In this document: positions 55,597 through 64,000 of the stretch, piece by piece
How positions within the stretch are numbered: position 1 is the first letter of the stretch
How the letters are laid out: every line of letters begins with the position of its first letter
From: Nitrospirota bacterium
GTDB taxonomy: Bacteria > Nitrospirota > UBA9217
Assembly (NCBI GenBank): GCA_020052615.1
Contig: JAGVOT010000070.1
Span: 22,988 to 86,987, forward strand
DNA: 64,000 nt
Reading direction: 5' to 3'
Translations under genes and position numbers: made by a program
Notes under the pieces: model-generated
Databases searched by the model: none
Seen by the model: only the letters and a program-made list of their open reading frames with translations
What the model was told of the DNA's origin: nothing

Positions 55597-57467
55597 GCAA
55601 GAAGGATCGTTCACTGGCCTATGTTGCCGCGCTTGTGTCGCTTGCCACGCTGCTCCTCTATCTTCGGGCGCTGGGGAACGGTTTTGTCAACTGGGACGAT
55701 GATACCTATATCCTGAACAACGAGCATATCAGGTCCCTGGACGGCTCGTTGCTCACATGGGCGTTCACGAACTTCCACGGGGCGAACTGGCATCCGCTCA
55801 CCTGGATCTCCCACGCCGTCGATATCTCGCTCTGGGGCCTCGACCCCTTCGGCCATCATCTGACGAACGTCCTTCTCCATGCGCTGAACGCCTCTCTTGT
55901 CGTGGTCCTGGCCGCGCGCCTGATCGAGGCCGGGCGACCGGGCCCGCAGGGGGGACGGGCAGTGCTCATCGCCGCGTCCATCACGGGCATCCTGTTCGGC
56001 ATACATCCCCTGCATGTGGAGTCCGTGGCGTGGGTGGCCGAACGAAAGGACCTGCTCAGCGGACTCTTCTTCCTGCTCAGCATCCTGGCATATGTTCGGC
56101 ATTTCCGAACGGCGCCCTCCGGACCGGATCAGGGGAGATCGCCGTCGGGTGCCCCGCGCCGGTACCCCCTGGGCAGTCTCGCATTGTTCGCACTCGCCCT
56201 CCTGAGCAAACCGATGGCGATCACCCTGCCGGTCGTGCTGCTGATCCTGGACTGGCATCCCCTCCGGCGGATCACGTCGGGAAGGTCATTCCGCGCGGCG
56301 CTGGCGGGGAAGACGCCGTTCTTCCTTCTCAGCATCGCATCGGCGATAGTGACGGTCCTGGCGCAGGAATCGGGCGGCGCGATCGCTCCCCTGGAGGTCT
56401 ATCCGCTGCAGACGCGGGTGCTGGTGGCCTTTCGGGCGCTCGCTGCCTATCTGGGAAAGATGGCATGGCCCGCGGGGCTGAGCCCTTATTACGCCTATCC
56501 GCAGTCGGCTTCGCTGCTCCAGCCGGAATATCTTGTTCCGGTCCTCCTGGCCGCCGCGGCTTCTGCGTGCTGCCTGGTCATTGCCCGGAGGCGACCTGTC
56601 TGGTCTGCTGCGTGGGGCTATTACGTGGTGACCCTCATGCCGGTGCTCGGGATCATCCAGGTGGGGAATCAGCCCATGGCGGACCGGTATACCTATCTCC
56701 CGAGCCTCGGGCCGTTCCTCCTTGCCGGGTTGGGCGCGGCATGGGGCTGGCAGAAGGCAGCCGGCACGGCGAAACTCGGAGCGCGGCGGATCGCGGCGGT
56801 CCTCTTGCTCGCGCTCTGCGCGATACTCTCGTACCGGACCTTCGATCAGATAGGCGTCTGGAAGGACAGCATCGGTTTCTGGAACCATGTCATTGAACGG
56901 GAACCGCGGGTGGGGGCGGTCCCCTATAACATCCGGGGAGAGATGTATTACTCCCTGGGACAATATGACCGCGCCCTCAGTGACCTGACGGAGGCCATCG
57001 CCCTGTCCCCGACCGATGCAACGTTCTACAACAACCGGGGAGTCACCTGGGAAAAGCTCGGCAGGGTTCCCGAGGCGATCGCCGACTATGACAGGGCCCT
57101 GGCACTGGATCCGTCCCATGTAAAGGCCTACTACAACCGGGGGATCCTGGCGTTCAAGCAGGGGCGGAGGGATCAGGCGCTGCAGGATTTCAATGCGGCA
57201 GTTTTACTCGATCCTTCCGACGCCGCTATCTTCAATAACCGGGGCATCGTTCTCGACAGCATGGGCGAATCCACCCGGGCGCTCGCGGACTTCGACCGGG
57301 CGATCGCCGTCGCTCCCGGCCATGTTTCGGCCTATCTGAACCGGGGGAACGCCCATCTGCGGTCAGGAAGGAAGGACCTGGCAGGGATGGATTTTCAGAC
57401 GGCCTGCCGGCTGGGAAATGCTCAAGGCTGCGAAGCGCTGAGCGCGCTCCGGGAGCGCGATCCATGA
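55593..57467 (+). CDS. TMTC/GT-C-like polytopic TPR protein, array member 6
   Basis: NGFVNWDDDTYILNNEHIRSLD...NWHPLTWISHAVDISLWGLDPFGHHLT; cap ACRLGNAQGC; ATGA overlap. Confidence 0.88.
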   Translation: MSKKDRSLAYVAALVSLATLLLYLRALGNGFVNWDDDTYILNNEHIRSLDGSLLTWAFTNFHGANWHPLTWISHAVDISLWGLDPFGHHLTNVLLHALNASLVVVLAARLIEAGRPGPQGGRAVLIAASITGILFGIHPLHVESVAWVAERKDLLSGLFFLLSILAYVRHFRTAPSGPDQGRSPSGAPRRYPLGSLALFALALLSKPMAITLPVVLLILDWHPLRRITSGRSFRAALAGKTPFFLLSIASAIVTVLAQESGGAIAPLEVYPLQTRVLVAFRALAAYLGKMAWPAGLSPYYAYPQSASLLQPEYLVPVLLAAAASACCLVIARRRPVWSAAWGYYVVTLMPVLGIIQVGNQPMADRYTYLPSLGPFLLAGLGAAWGWQKAAGTAKLGARRIAAVLLLALCAILSYRTFDQIGVWKDSIGFWNHVIEREPRVGAVPYNIRGEMYYSLGQYDRALSDLTEAIALSPTDATFYNNRGVTWEKLGRVPEAIADYDRALALDPSHVKAYYNRGILAFKQGRRDQALQDFNAAVLLDPSDAAIFNNRGIVLDSMGESTRALADFDRAIAVAPGHVSAYLNRGNAHLRSGRKDLAGMDFQTACRLGNAQGCEALSALRERDP

Positions 57468-59590
57468 CGCATTCGATCGAACGACACCGGAGCGTATATT
57501 TCCTCGCCGCCGCCGCCGCACTCGCGACGCTTGCCGTCTTTCTTCCGTCGCTCCGGCACGGGTTCGTCAACTGGGATGATTATGCCTATATCGTCGATAA
57601 TCCCCACATCCGCCGCCTGAACGGGGCCTTCCTGAAATGGGCCTTGACGGACACCGCCACGGATTACTGGCTTCCGCTTACCTGGCTGTCCCATGCCCTC
57701 GATCACGCTGTCTGGGGCCTGAACCCGCTCGGCCATCATTTGACCAGCGTCGTGATCCACGCGCTCAACACGTTCGTCGTTGTCGTTCTGGCCGCCATGC
57801 TGCTGGAAGCCGGACAGGCGGCCGGAGAACGCCGCAGGCGGGGCCCGGCTGATGCCGGAGGCTTGTCGATATCCGCTGCCCCCGGAACGACGCGGGCGAC
57901 CGCCCTCATAACGGGGCTTCTTTTCGGCCTTCATCCGCTGCGCGTGGAATCCGTGGCGTGGGTGAGCGAGCGCAAGGACCTGCTCTGCGCCCTGTTCTTT
58001 CTGCTGAGCATCATGGCCTATCTCCTGCGATTCAGGAAGGGAGAGGAGGGAGCTGGACGCGGTAGAGAGGCCGGCTGGTGGTCGAGCCGATGGCATCATC
58101 TGTCCCTGGTGCTGTTCGTCCTTGCGCTGTTCAGCAAGCCGATGGCGGTGACCCTTCCCGCCGTGCTGCTACTCCTCGATTGGCATCCCCTGGGAAGGCT
58201 TGTCTCTCGGAAGAGCATCGTTCCGCTGATCATCGAGAAACTTCCCCCTATTGCGCTGAGCCTGGGCGTTTCCTTTGCGGCGTTCGCCGCCCAGCAGGCG
58301 AACAAGGCCGTGATCTCCCTGGACCAGGTATCCCTTGCGGACCGGATCGGGACCTCAGCACATGCGCTGGTCTCCTATCTGGGAAAGATAGCGGCCCCTG
58401 TTCATTTACTGCCGGTCTATCCCTCCACGAGGGGAGGGGTCTTGCAGGCCCCGGAACAGCTCTGGGCTGCGGTCATCGTTTGCGGCATCACAGCCCTTTG
58501 CGTTATCAGGCTGCGGAAGGAGAGGCTCCTTCCGGCTGTCTGGGCCTATTATTGCATTACCCTGCTGCCGGTGCTCGGTCTTATCAGGGTGGGCGCTGTT
58601 TCAGTTGCGGACCGGTTCACCTATCTGCCCGCGGCAGGGCCTTTCCTGCTGGCCGGGCTCGGCGCGGCGTGGGTATGGGAAGAGGCCTATCGCCGGTGGG
58701 GAGGGGCAGGACGGACGGGTACGGCCGTTGCGGGGATCGCGCTGCTGGTCCTCCTGTCCGCGGGGACCGTTAAACAGATCGGGATCTGGAACAACAGCAT
58801 CGCTCTCTGGAACGCCGTGATTGAACGGGAGCCCGGCGTCCCCCTTGCCTACAACAACCGCGGCATGGCATGGGAAGAAGCAGGGCGCATCGACCTTGCG
58901 CTCGCCGATTTCAACAGGGCCATAGCCCTCGATCCGGCCTATCCCGATGTGTACCGGAGCCGCGGTCTCCTGTACCAGCGGACCGGCCGTCTTGACCGGG
59001 CGATCGAGGACCTTTCCGCGGTCGCCGCGCTGCGGCCCAACGACGCCTCCGCATTCGTCGATCGGGGGCAGGCGTATGAGGCGTCAGGACGTACCGACCT
59101 GGCTGTGGCTGACTATACAATCGCGATCGCTCTTGATCCGGCGTCCGCAGATGCCTATATGCATCGGGGCATGGCCTTGAAAGCGGAAGGACGGTTCGAG
59201 CGCGCGATACAGGAGTATACCGCCGCTATTTCACGGGATCCGCTCAGCGCCGCCGCTTTTAACAACCGGGGCGTGGCGTTCAAGCACCTGAACCGGCTCG
59301 ATCGGGCGCTCTCCGACTTCGATGCCGCGATCGCGATCGATCCCTCCTTCGCCCTGGCATTCGTGAACCGCGGGGTGGTCCTGGGCATGCTGGGCCGGGA
59401 CAGCGGGGCCTTCGCGGATTATACGAAGGCGCTTTCCCTGCAGCCGGATTTTGCGGCAGCCTATTTGTTCCGCGGCAGACTGCATCACAAGGCGGGCCGC
59501 AGGTTGCTCGCGGAAAAGGATTTTCAAAAAGCCTGCGAACTGGGAAACGAAGAGGGGTGCCGCGCCGCCGGATCGGGCAGAAAACCATGA
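57464..59590 (+). CDS. TMTC/GT-C-like polytopic TPR protein, array member 7
   Basis: HGFVNWDDYAYIVDNPHIRRLN...YWLPLTWLSHALDHAVWGLNPLGHHLT; cap ACELGNEEGC; ATGA overlap. Confidence 0.88.
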   Translation: MTHSIERHRSVYFLAAAAALATLAVFLPSLRHGFVNWDDYAYIVDNPHIRRLNGAFLKWALTDTATDYWLPLTWLSHALDHAVWGLNPLGHHLTSVVIHALNTFVVVVLAAMLLEAGQAAGERRRRGPADAGGLSISAAPGTTRATALITGLLFGLHPLRVESVAWVSERKDLLCALFFLLSIMAYLLRFRKGEEGAGRGREAGWWSSRWHHLSLVLFVLALFSKPMAVTLPAVLLLLDWHPLGRLVSRKSIVPLIIEKLPPIALSLGVSFAAFAAQQANKAVISLDQVSLADRIGTSAHALVSYLGKIAAPVHLLPVYPSTRGGVLQAPEQLWAAVIVCGITALCVIRLRKERLLPAVWAYYCITLLPVLGLIRVGAVSVADRFTYLPAAGPFLLAGLGAAWVWEEAYRRWGGAGRTGTAVAGIALLVLLSAGTVKQIGIWNNSIALWNAVIEREPGVPLAYNNRGMAWEEAGRIDLALADFNRAIALDPAYPDVYRSRGLLYQRTGRLDRAIEDLSAVAALRPNDASAFVDRGQAYEASGRTDLAVADYTIAIALDPASADAYMHRGMALKAEGRFERAIQEYTAAISRDPLSAAAFNNRGVAFKHLNRLDRALSDFDAAIAIDPSFALAFVNRGVVLGMLGRDSGAFADYTKALSLQPDFAAAYLFRGRLHHKAGRRLLAEKDFQKACELGNEEGCRAAGSGRKP

Positions 59591-61470
59591 GGAGCCAGCG
59601 TTCTCGTGAATATACCGTTGCCGCCGCTGTCTTCCTGGCGACCCTGGCCGTTTATCTTCCTGCGCTGAAGAACGACTTCGTCGGATGGGACGACACCTCC
59701 TACGTGATCGAGAACCAGCAGCTGCTCACGCGGGGATCGGACCTGCTTGCCTGGGCCTTCAGCACGTTCGATCAACGTACCTGGCACCCGCTGACCTGGA
59801 TCTCCCATGCCCTGGACCGCGCCATATGGGGCCTCGATCCCTTCGGGCACCACCTGACCAGCATCGTCCTTCACGGGCTGAACGCCTTCCTTGTCGTGCT
59901 GCTTGCGGGACGGCTCGCAGCCGCGAAGGGGATGATGGATGCTAAAACCGGAGCGATGCCCTTTCTCGATGGCAACGGGTTGCTCCTGTTCGCCGGGGCC
60001 ACCGGCCTGCTCTTCGGCCTCCATCCCCTGCATGTGGAGCCTGCGGCCTGGATCTCGGGACGGAAGGAGCTTCTGTCCGCATTTTTCTACATTGCCGCGG
60101 TCCTGCAGTATCTGCGCCATGCAGCGGTCGCTGTCGGAACCGGGCGAGCGTCTGTCCCGGGCAGGCACTACTGGTTCGCGTTGGGCTTCTTTGTGCTTGC
60201 CCTGCTCAGCAAGACAATGGCGGTGACCCTTCCGGCAGTGCTCCTAATCCTCGACTGGTATCTCGGGGACCGGCTGAGATCCCGGGCAACCTCGAAGTCC
60301 GCCTGGGTCGAAAAGGTCCCCTTCGTTTTCTTGAGCGCGGCCGCGGCGGTCCTGGTCGTGGCTGCCAACAGCTCCGATGTGGTGACGGGGGAAGTGCCAT
60401 TCGGCCTTCGTCTGGTCGCTGCGGTCCATGCCATCGGTTTCTATCTCGGGAAGATGCTGCTGCCGGTGTACCTGCTGCCCTTCTACGTTTATCCCGACGA
60501 TGCAACGCTGCGGTCGCTTGCGTATGAGGGAACGGTCGTTCTGGGGGCAGGGATGGTCCTGTTCTGTGCCTTTGCCGCGCGGAAGAGAAGTCTCTGGCCG
60601 GCCCTGGGGAGCGTGTACCTCATAACCCTGCTTCCCGTTCTCGGCCTGGTACAGATATCCGAGCATGCCGCCGCGGACCGGTATGCCTATCTTCCCAGTG
60701 TCGCTCCATTCCTGGCGCTCGGACTGGCCGCCGCGTGGACCTGGAAGAGGACCGCGTCTCCTGGAGGGGGCATATCCGTCTCGAGGACCGCTCTCATCGC
60801 CCTGTTCCTGGCGACGATCAGCGTTCTGGCAGTGCTCACGGAGAAACAGATCGCGGTCTGGAACAATACCCTGTCTCTCTGGAGCCATGTGATCGAGAAT
60901 GAACCTGACCGCATCGCGGTGGCCTACAATAACCGCGGGTGGGCCTATTACGAAGCGGGCAGAGCTGACCTGGCCGTCAAGGACTACGACCGCGCCATCG
61001 CGCTTGTCCCCGATTCAGATATGGCGTACGAGAACCGCGGGATGGCGCTTCAAGCCCTGGGACGGACCGCCCAGGCATTGGAGGACTACAACCGGGCGAT
61101 CATGCTGAATCCCTTTAGCGCCGGGGCATACAACGAGCGGGGACGCGCCCTGGCAGGCATGGGATGGCATGAACAGGCGATCGCCGACTTTGATGCCGCC
61201 ATTGCCCTGGATCCGCTCCGCGCGGATTATTTCCGGAACCGGGGACAGGCGCGCGAATCGGTGACGCAGCTTCGGAGGGCTATCGAGGATTATACCCGGG
61301 CCCTTTTCCTGAAACCGGACTATGCAGAAGTATATGCCCGCCGAGGCGAACTGTACCGGAGCGTGCGGGAGCCGGGGCTTGCGCTCCCCGACCTCCGAAA
61401 GGCGTGCGACCTGGGGCATGACGAGTCCTGCGGCGCGCTGAACCGGGAGGGGGCGGCGGATGAGCAGTGA
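59587..61470 (+). CDS. TMTC/GT-C-like polytopic TPR protein, array member 8
   Basis: NDFVGWDDTSYVIENQQLLTRGSDLLAWAF...TWHPLTWISHALDRAIWGLDPFGHHLT; cap ACDLGHDESC; ATGA overlap. Confidence 0.88.
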   Translation: MRSQRSREYTVAAAVFLATLAVYLPALKNDFVGWDDTSYVIENQQLLTRGSDLLAWAFSTFDQRTWHPLTWISHALDRAIWGLDPFGHHLTSIVLHGLNAFLVVLLAGRLAAAKGMMDAKTGAMPFLDGNGLLLFAGATGLLFGLHPLHVEPAAWISGRKELLSAFFYIAAVLQYLRHAAVAVGTGRASVPGRHYWFALGFFVLALLSKTMAVTLPAVLLILDWYLGDRLRSRATSKSAWVEKVPFVFLSAAAAVLVVAANSSDVVTGEVPFGLRLVAAVHAIGFYLGKMLLPVYLLPFYVYPDDATLRSLAYEGTVVLGAGMVLFCAFAARKRSLWPALGSVYLITLLPVLGLVQISEHAAADRYAYLPSVAPFLALGLAAAWTWKRTASPGGGISVSRTALIALFLATISVLAVLTEKQIAVWNNTLSLWSHVIENEPDRIAVAYNNRGWAYYEAGRADLAVKDYDRAIALVPDSDMAYENRGMALQALGRTAQALEDYNRAIMLNPFSAGAYNERGRALAGMGWHEQAIADFDAAIALDPLRADYFRNRGQARESVTQLRRAIEDYTRALFLKPDYAEVYARRGELYRSVREPGLALPDLRKACDLGHDESCGALNREGAADEQ

Positions 61471-61534
61471 TCGGCCCTGTTCCGCGGAGGGCCGGGTTCG
61501 GCAGTACCTAAGGAAGCGGACGGCGTGGTTTTAC

Positions 61535-61563
61535 TTGCCCCGATGGCCCTGACCTTCTATAAT
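61535..61563 (+). promoter_or_regulatory. Sigma70-like promoter inside the array
   Basis: TTGCCC-N17-TATAAT, about 125 bp upstream of the 61689 gene. Confidence 0.45.
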
Positions 61564-61688
61564 GAGTGCGGCGTCGCGCCCGGACAGGCGGACGCCGGGC
61601 CGGATGCAACCTGCAGCGCATTGTTCGGGGAGGACCCTGCCGCGCACCGAACGCCGCCGAGGCGATCGGGACCGTCTGACATCTCAAC

Positions 61689-63779
61689 ATGAAGAACGAA
61701 CGAATCCATCTTGCTGTTGCGGCGTGCATTGCCGCTGCCACGCTGGCGGTGTATCTGCCGGCGCTCCGGTTTGCCTTTGTCTGGGACGATTTCGACTATG
61801 TCGTCAGAAATGTCAACATCCGCTCGTTCGATGCCGCGTTCCTGAAGTGGGCCTTCGGGGAGTTCCACCTGAACAACTGGCATCCCGTCACCTGGCTCTC
61901 CCATGCCGTAGATCATGCGCTCTGGGGGCTGAATCCCCGGGGGCATCACCTGACCAGCATCGTGCTCCACAGCCTGAACACCTTTCTCGTCGTGCTCCTG
62001 TGCCATCGCCTGCTTGACGCAGGAGAGGGTGATCAGGCCGCGCACGCGGGGCGGCGAAACGGCCTGATCGCCGCCGGGGCAGCGGGGATCCTGTTCGGTC
62101 TGCACCCTGTGCATGTTGAGTCGGCTGTCTGGATCACGGACCGGAAGGACCTGCTGTGCGGCCTTTTCTTCCTGCTGAGCCTCCTCGCTTACGCAGGCCA
62201 CGCAGGTACGGCCGCGCGGGCCGCAGCCGCAGGGGACAGCCAGGAACGACGGTGGGGTGGTTCCTATCTGCTGTCGCTCCTGTTCTTCATCCTCGCACTG
62301 ATGAGCAAGCCGATGGCAGTGACCCTCCCGGTCGTTCTCTTCCTGCTCGACTGGTATCCGTTCCGCCGCCTGCAACGCGGGAGCCCGATCAGACCGCTTC
62401 TCATTGAAAAGCTGCCTTTTCTGGCGCTCAGCGTCGTGCTGTCCGTGATCGCGATCATGGCGCAGCGCGCCGGGAACGCGATGCAGCTCATGGAGCAAGT
62501 GCCTCTCGGCAGCCGCCTGCTCGTTTCAGTGCGGTCAATGGGCGCGCTGGTGCAGAACATCGTACTGCCCACCGGTCTTCACCCCTTTTATCCTTATCCT
62601 GAACCGCAGGAGATCACGCTCCGTTCACCTGAGTACGCTCTTCCTTTCCTGCTCCTGATCGCGGCCACCGTCGTCCTGGTCCTGGCGGCGAAACGACAAC
62701 GAATATGGCTGTGGGCGTGGATCTATTTCGGAGCGACGCTGCTTCCCGTGATCGGCATCATCCAGGTCGGCGAGCAGTCGATGGCCGACCGCTATCTCTA
62801 CATCCCTGTCCTCGGACCGTTCCTTGTCCTCGGGCTGGCGGCGAGTAGGTGCTGGAGCCGCGCCTCCTTGCCGCGGTACGGGCGCACCGCCGCGCGAAGT
62901 GCCGCCGCTGCCGCCGCGGTTTCCCTGGTGGTCGCCCTCTCCTACGGATCGCTTCAGCAGATGTCCATCTGGGAGAACAGCGTCGATCTCTGGGACCACA
63001 TCATCGAAATGGAGCCCAGGCGACTTCCTCTTGCGTACAACAACCGGGGGCTGGCATACCGAAAGCTCGGTGAACTCGACCGCGCAATAGAGGATTACTC
63101 GACAGCCATCAGGCTCAACCCCGCGTTCTACCTCGCCTATAGCAACCGGGGGCTTGCCTTTGAGGCTTCTCGGCAATTCGACCGTGCGCTGGGGGATTTC
63201 ACCGCGGCGGCCGCCCTTCAACCCTCGCTGTCGGAACCGTACAGGAACCGGGGCAGGGTCCTGCGAAAGATGGGGAGGCCCGCCGAGGCGCTGAAGGACT
63301 GCAACACGGCGATCCTTTTGAACCCCTTTTCTGCCAGGACCTACAACGATCGCGGTCTTGCGCTGATGGCGATCGGCTGGTATGAAGAGGCCATCAAAGA
63401 CTTTTCCCTGGCCGTCACTTTGGACGCGAAGTTCGCGAATGCCTTCCGGAACCGGGGCCGCGCTTTCACCGAAACGGGCAGCCTTGACCGCGCCCTCGAT
63501 GATCTTACGAGAGCGATAGCCATCCATCCGGGCCGCGCCGAGCTTTATATCTCCCGGGCGATGGTCCTGGAGAAGAGCGGAATGACCGGGAATGCCCTGG
63601 CCGATTACGACAGGGCGCTGTCCCTCAAACCGGACTACGCCGAGGCCTATGCTGACCGGGGCGAACTGCTCCTGAGCGCGGGAAACCAGGACCGCGCGTT
63701 TCGTGACCTTCAGCGGGCCTGCACGATGGGGATCGAAGACGCGTGCGACCTCCTGAAAAAGGATGACGATGAAGAGTGA
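61689..63779 (+). CDS. TMTC/GT-C-like polytopic TPR protein, array member 9
   Basis: FAFVWDDFDYVVRNVNIRSFD...NWHPVTWLSHAVDHALWGLNPRGHHLT; TPRs; cap ACTMGIEDAC. Confidence 0.88.
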   Translation: MKNERIHLAVAACIAAATLAVYLPALRFAFVWDDFDYVVRNVNIRSFDAAFLKWAFGEFHLNNWHPVTWLSHAVDHALWGLNPRGHHLTSIVLHSLNTFLVVLLCHRLLDAGEGDQAAHAGRRNGLIAAGAAGILFGLHPVHVESAVWITDRKDLLCGLFFLLSLLAYAGHAGTAARAAAAGDSQERRWGGSYLLSLLFFILALMSKPMAVTLPVVLFLLDWYPFRRLQRGSPIRPLLIEKLPFLALSVVLSVIAIMAQRAGNAMQLMEQVPLGSRLLVSVRSMGALVQNIVLPTGLHPFYPYPEPQEITLRSPEYALPFLLLIAATVVLVLAAKRQRIWLWAWIYFGATLLPVIGIIQVGEQSMADRYLYIPVLGPFLVLGLAASRCWSRASLPRYGRTAARSAAAAAAVSLVVALSYGSLQQMSIWENSVDLWDHIIEMEPRRLPLAYNNRGLAYRKLGELDRAIEDYSTAIRLNPAFYLAYSNRGLAFEASRQFDRALGDFTAAAALQPSLSEPYRNRGRVLRKMGRPAEALKDCNTAILLNPFSARTYNDRGLALMAIGWYEEAIKDFSLAVTLDAKFANAFRNRGRAFTETGSLDRALDDLTRAIAIHPGRAELYISRAMVLEKSGMTGNALADYDRALSLKPDYAEAYADRGELLLSAGNQDRAFRDLQRACTMGIEDACDLLKKDDDEE

Positions 63780-63829
63780 GCCGGGGAGGGGCAAAGCGGC
63801 AGCATGAAAGAACGAACGAAGGATACCCT

Positions 63830-64000
63830 ATGTCCGGCCTGTTGAATAGACCGCGCGGGCCGTTTTTGCTTGCGGGCATCATTGCGCTCATCGCCGTGAT
63901 GGTCTATCTTCCGTCCCTTCGCGGCGAATTCGTGAGCTGGGACGACGATATCTACGTCTACAACAATCCGAACATCCGTTCGTTGAACTGGTCGTTCATC
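63830..64000 (+). CDS. TMTC/GT-C-like protein, array member 10 (5' fragment, truncated by window edge)
   Basis: MSGLLNRPRGPFLLAGIIALIAVMVYLPSLRGEFVSWDDDIYVYNNPNIRSLNWSFI; same N-terminal signature, open to the window end. Confidence 0.85.
   Translation, partial: MSGLLNRPRGPFLLAGIIALIAVMVYLPSLRGEFVSWDDDIYVYNNPNIRSLNWSFI

Overview
The window is 64 kb of bacterial DNA, mostly GC-rich. The gene content would fit a metal-reducing-type lineage such as Desulfuromonadota or Nitrospirota, but the taxonomy is an inference. Segments, left to right: (1) 0-4.7 kb, housekeeping-like: LysM protein and Lys-rich lipoprotein (minus strand), NtrY-like sensor kinase, rhodanese, OGG-type glycosylase. (2) 4.9-12.7 kb, an AT-richer accessory block with a stand-alone subtilase-type prodomain and a 2084-aa modular subtilase, bracketed by a small membrane-protein gene and a 94%-identical 216-bp copy of its 3' part. 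(3) 13.1-24.8 kb, a cytochrome locus: a 4-heme protein, an NHL/BACON/FG-GAP propeller protein, a giant cytochrome (31 CXXCH + 10 CX4CH + 1 CX3CH motifs), a second cytochrome (12 CXXCH + 2 CX4CH), then a 20-codon micro-ORF (MKKLTYVKPRVVGTANVHPC) with a perfect Shine-Dalgarno, directly before a rho-independent terminator. (4) 24.9-44.3 kb, envelope/sugar genes: MBL hydrolase, two alkaline-phosphatase-superfamily (sulfatase-like) proteins, DPM-like GT2s, SDR epimerases, GT-C transferases, UbiA prenyltransferase, GMC oxidoreductase, GT9, two radical SAM proteins. (5) 44.3-64 kb, a tandem array of nine complete and one truncated paralogous polytopic TPR proteins (TMTC/GT-C-like, invariant WDD loop, CX7C C-terminal cap), mostly joined by ATGA overlaps. 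The best candidates for under-described biology are the array with its apparent polyprenyl-phosphate-sugar supply genes, and the micropeptide attached to the multiheme cytochrome operon. No tRNA, rRNA, CRISPR array or intact transposase was recognised. Everything is read from the sequence and ORF track; no database search was run.
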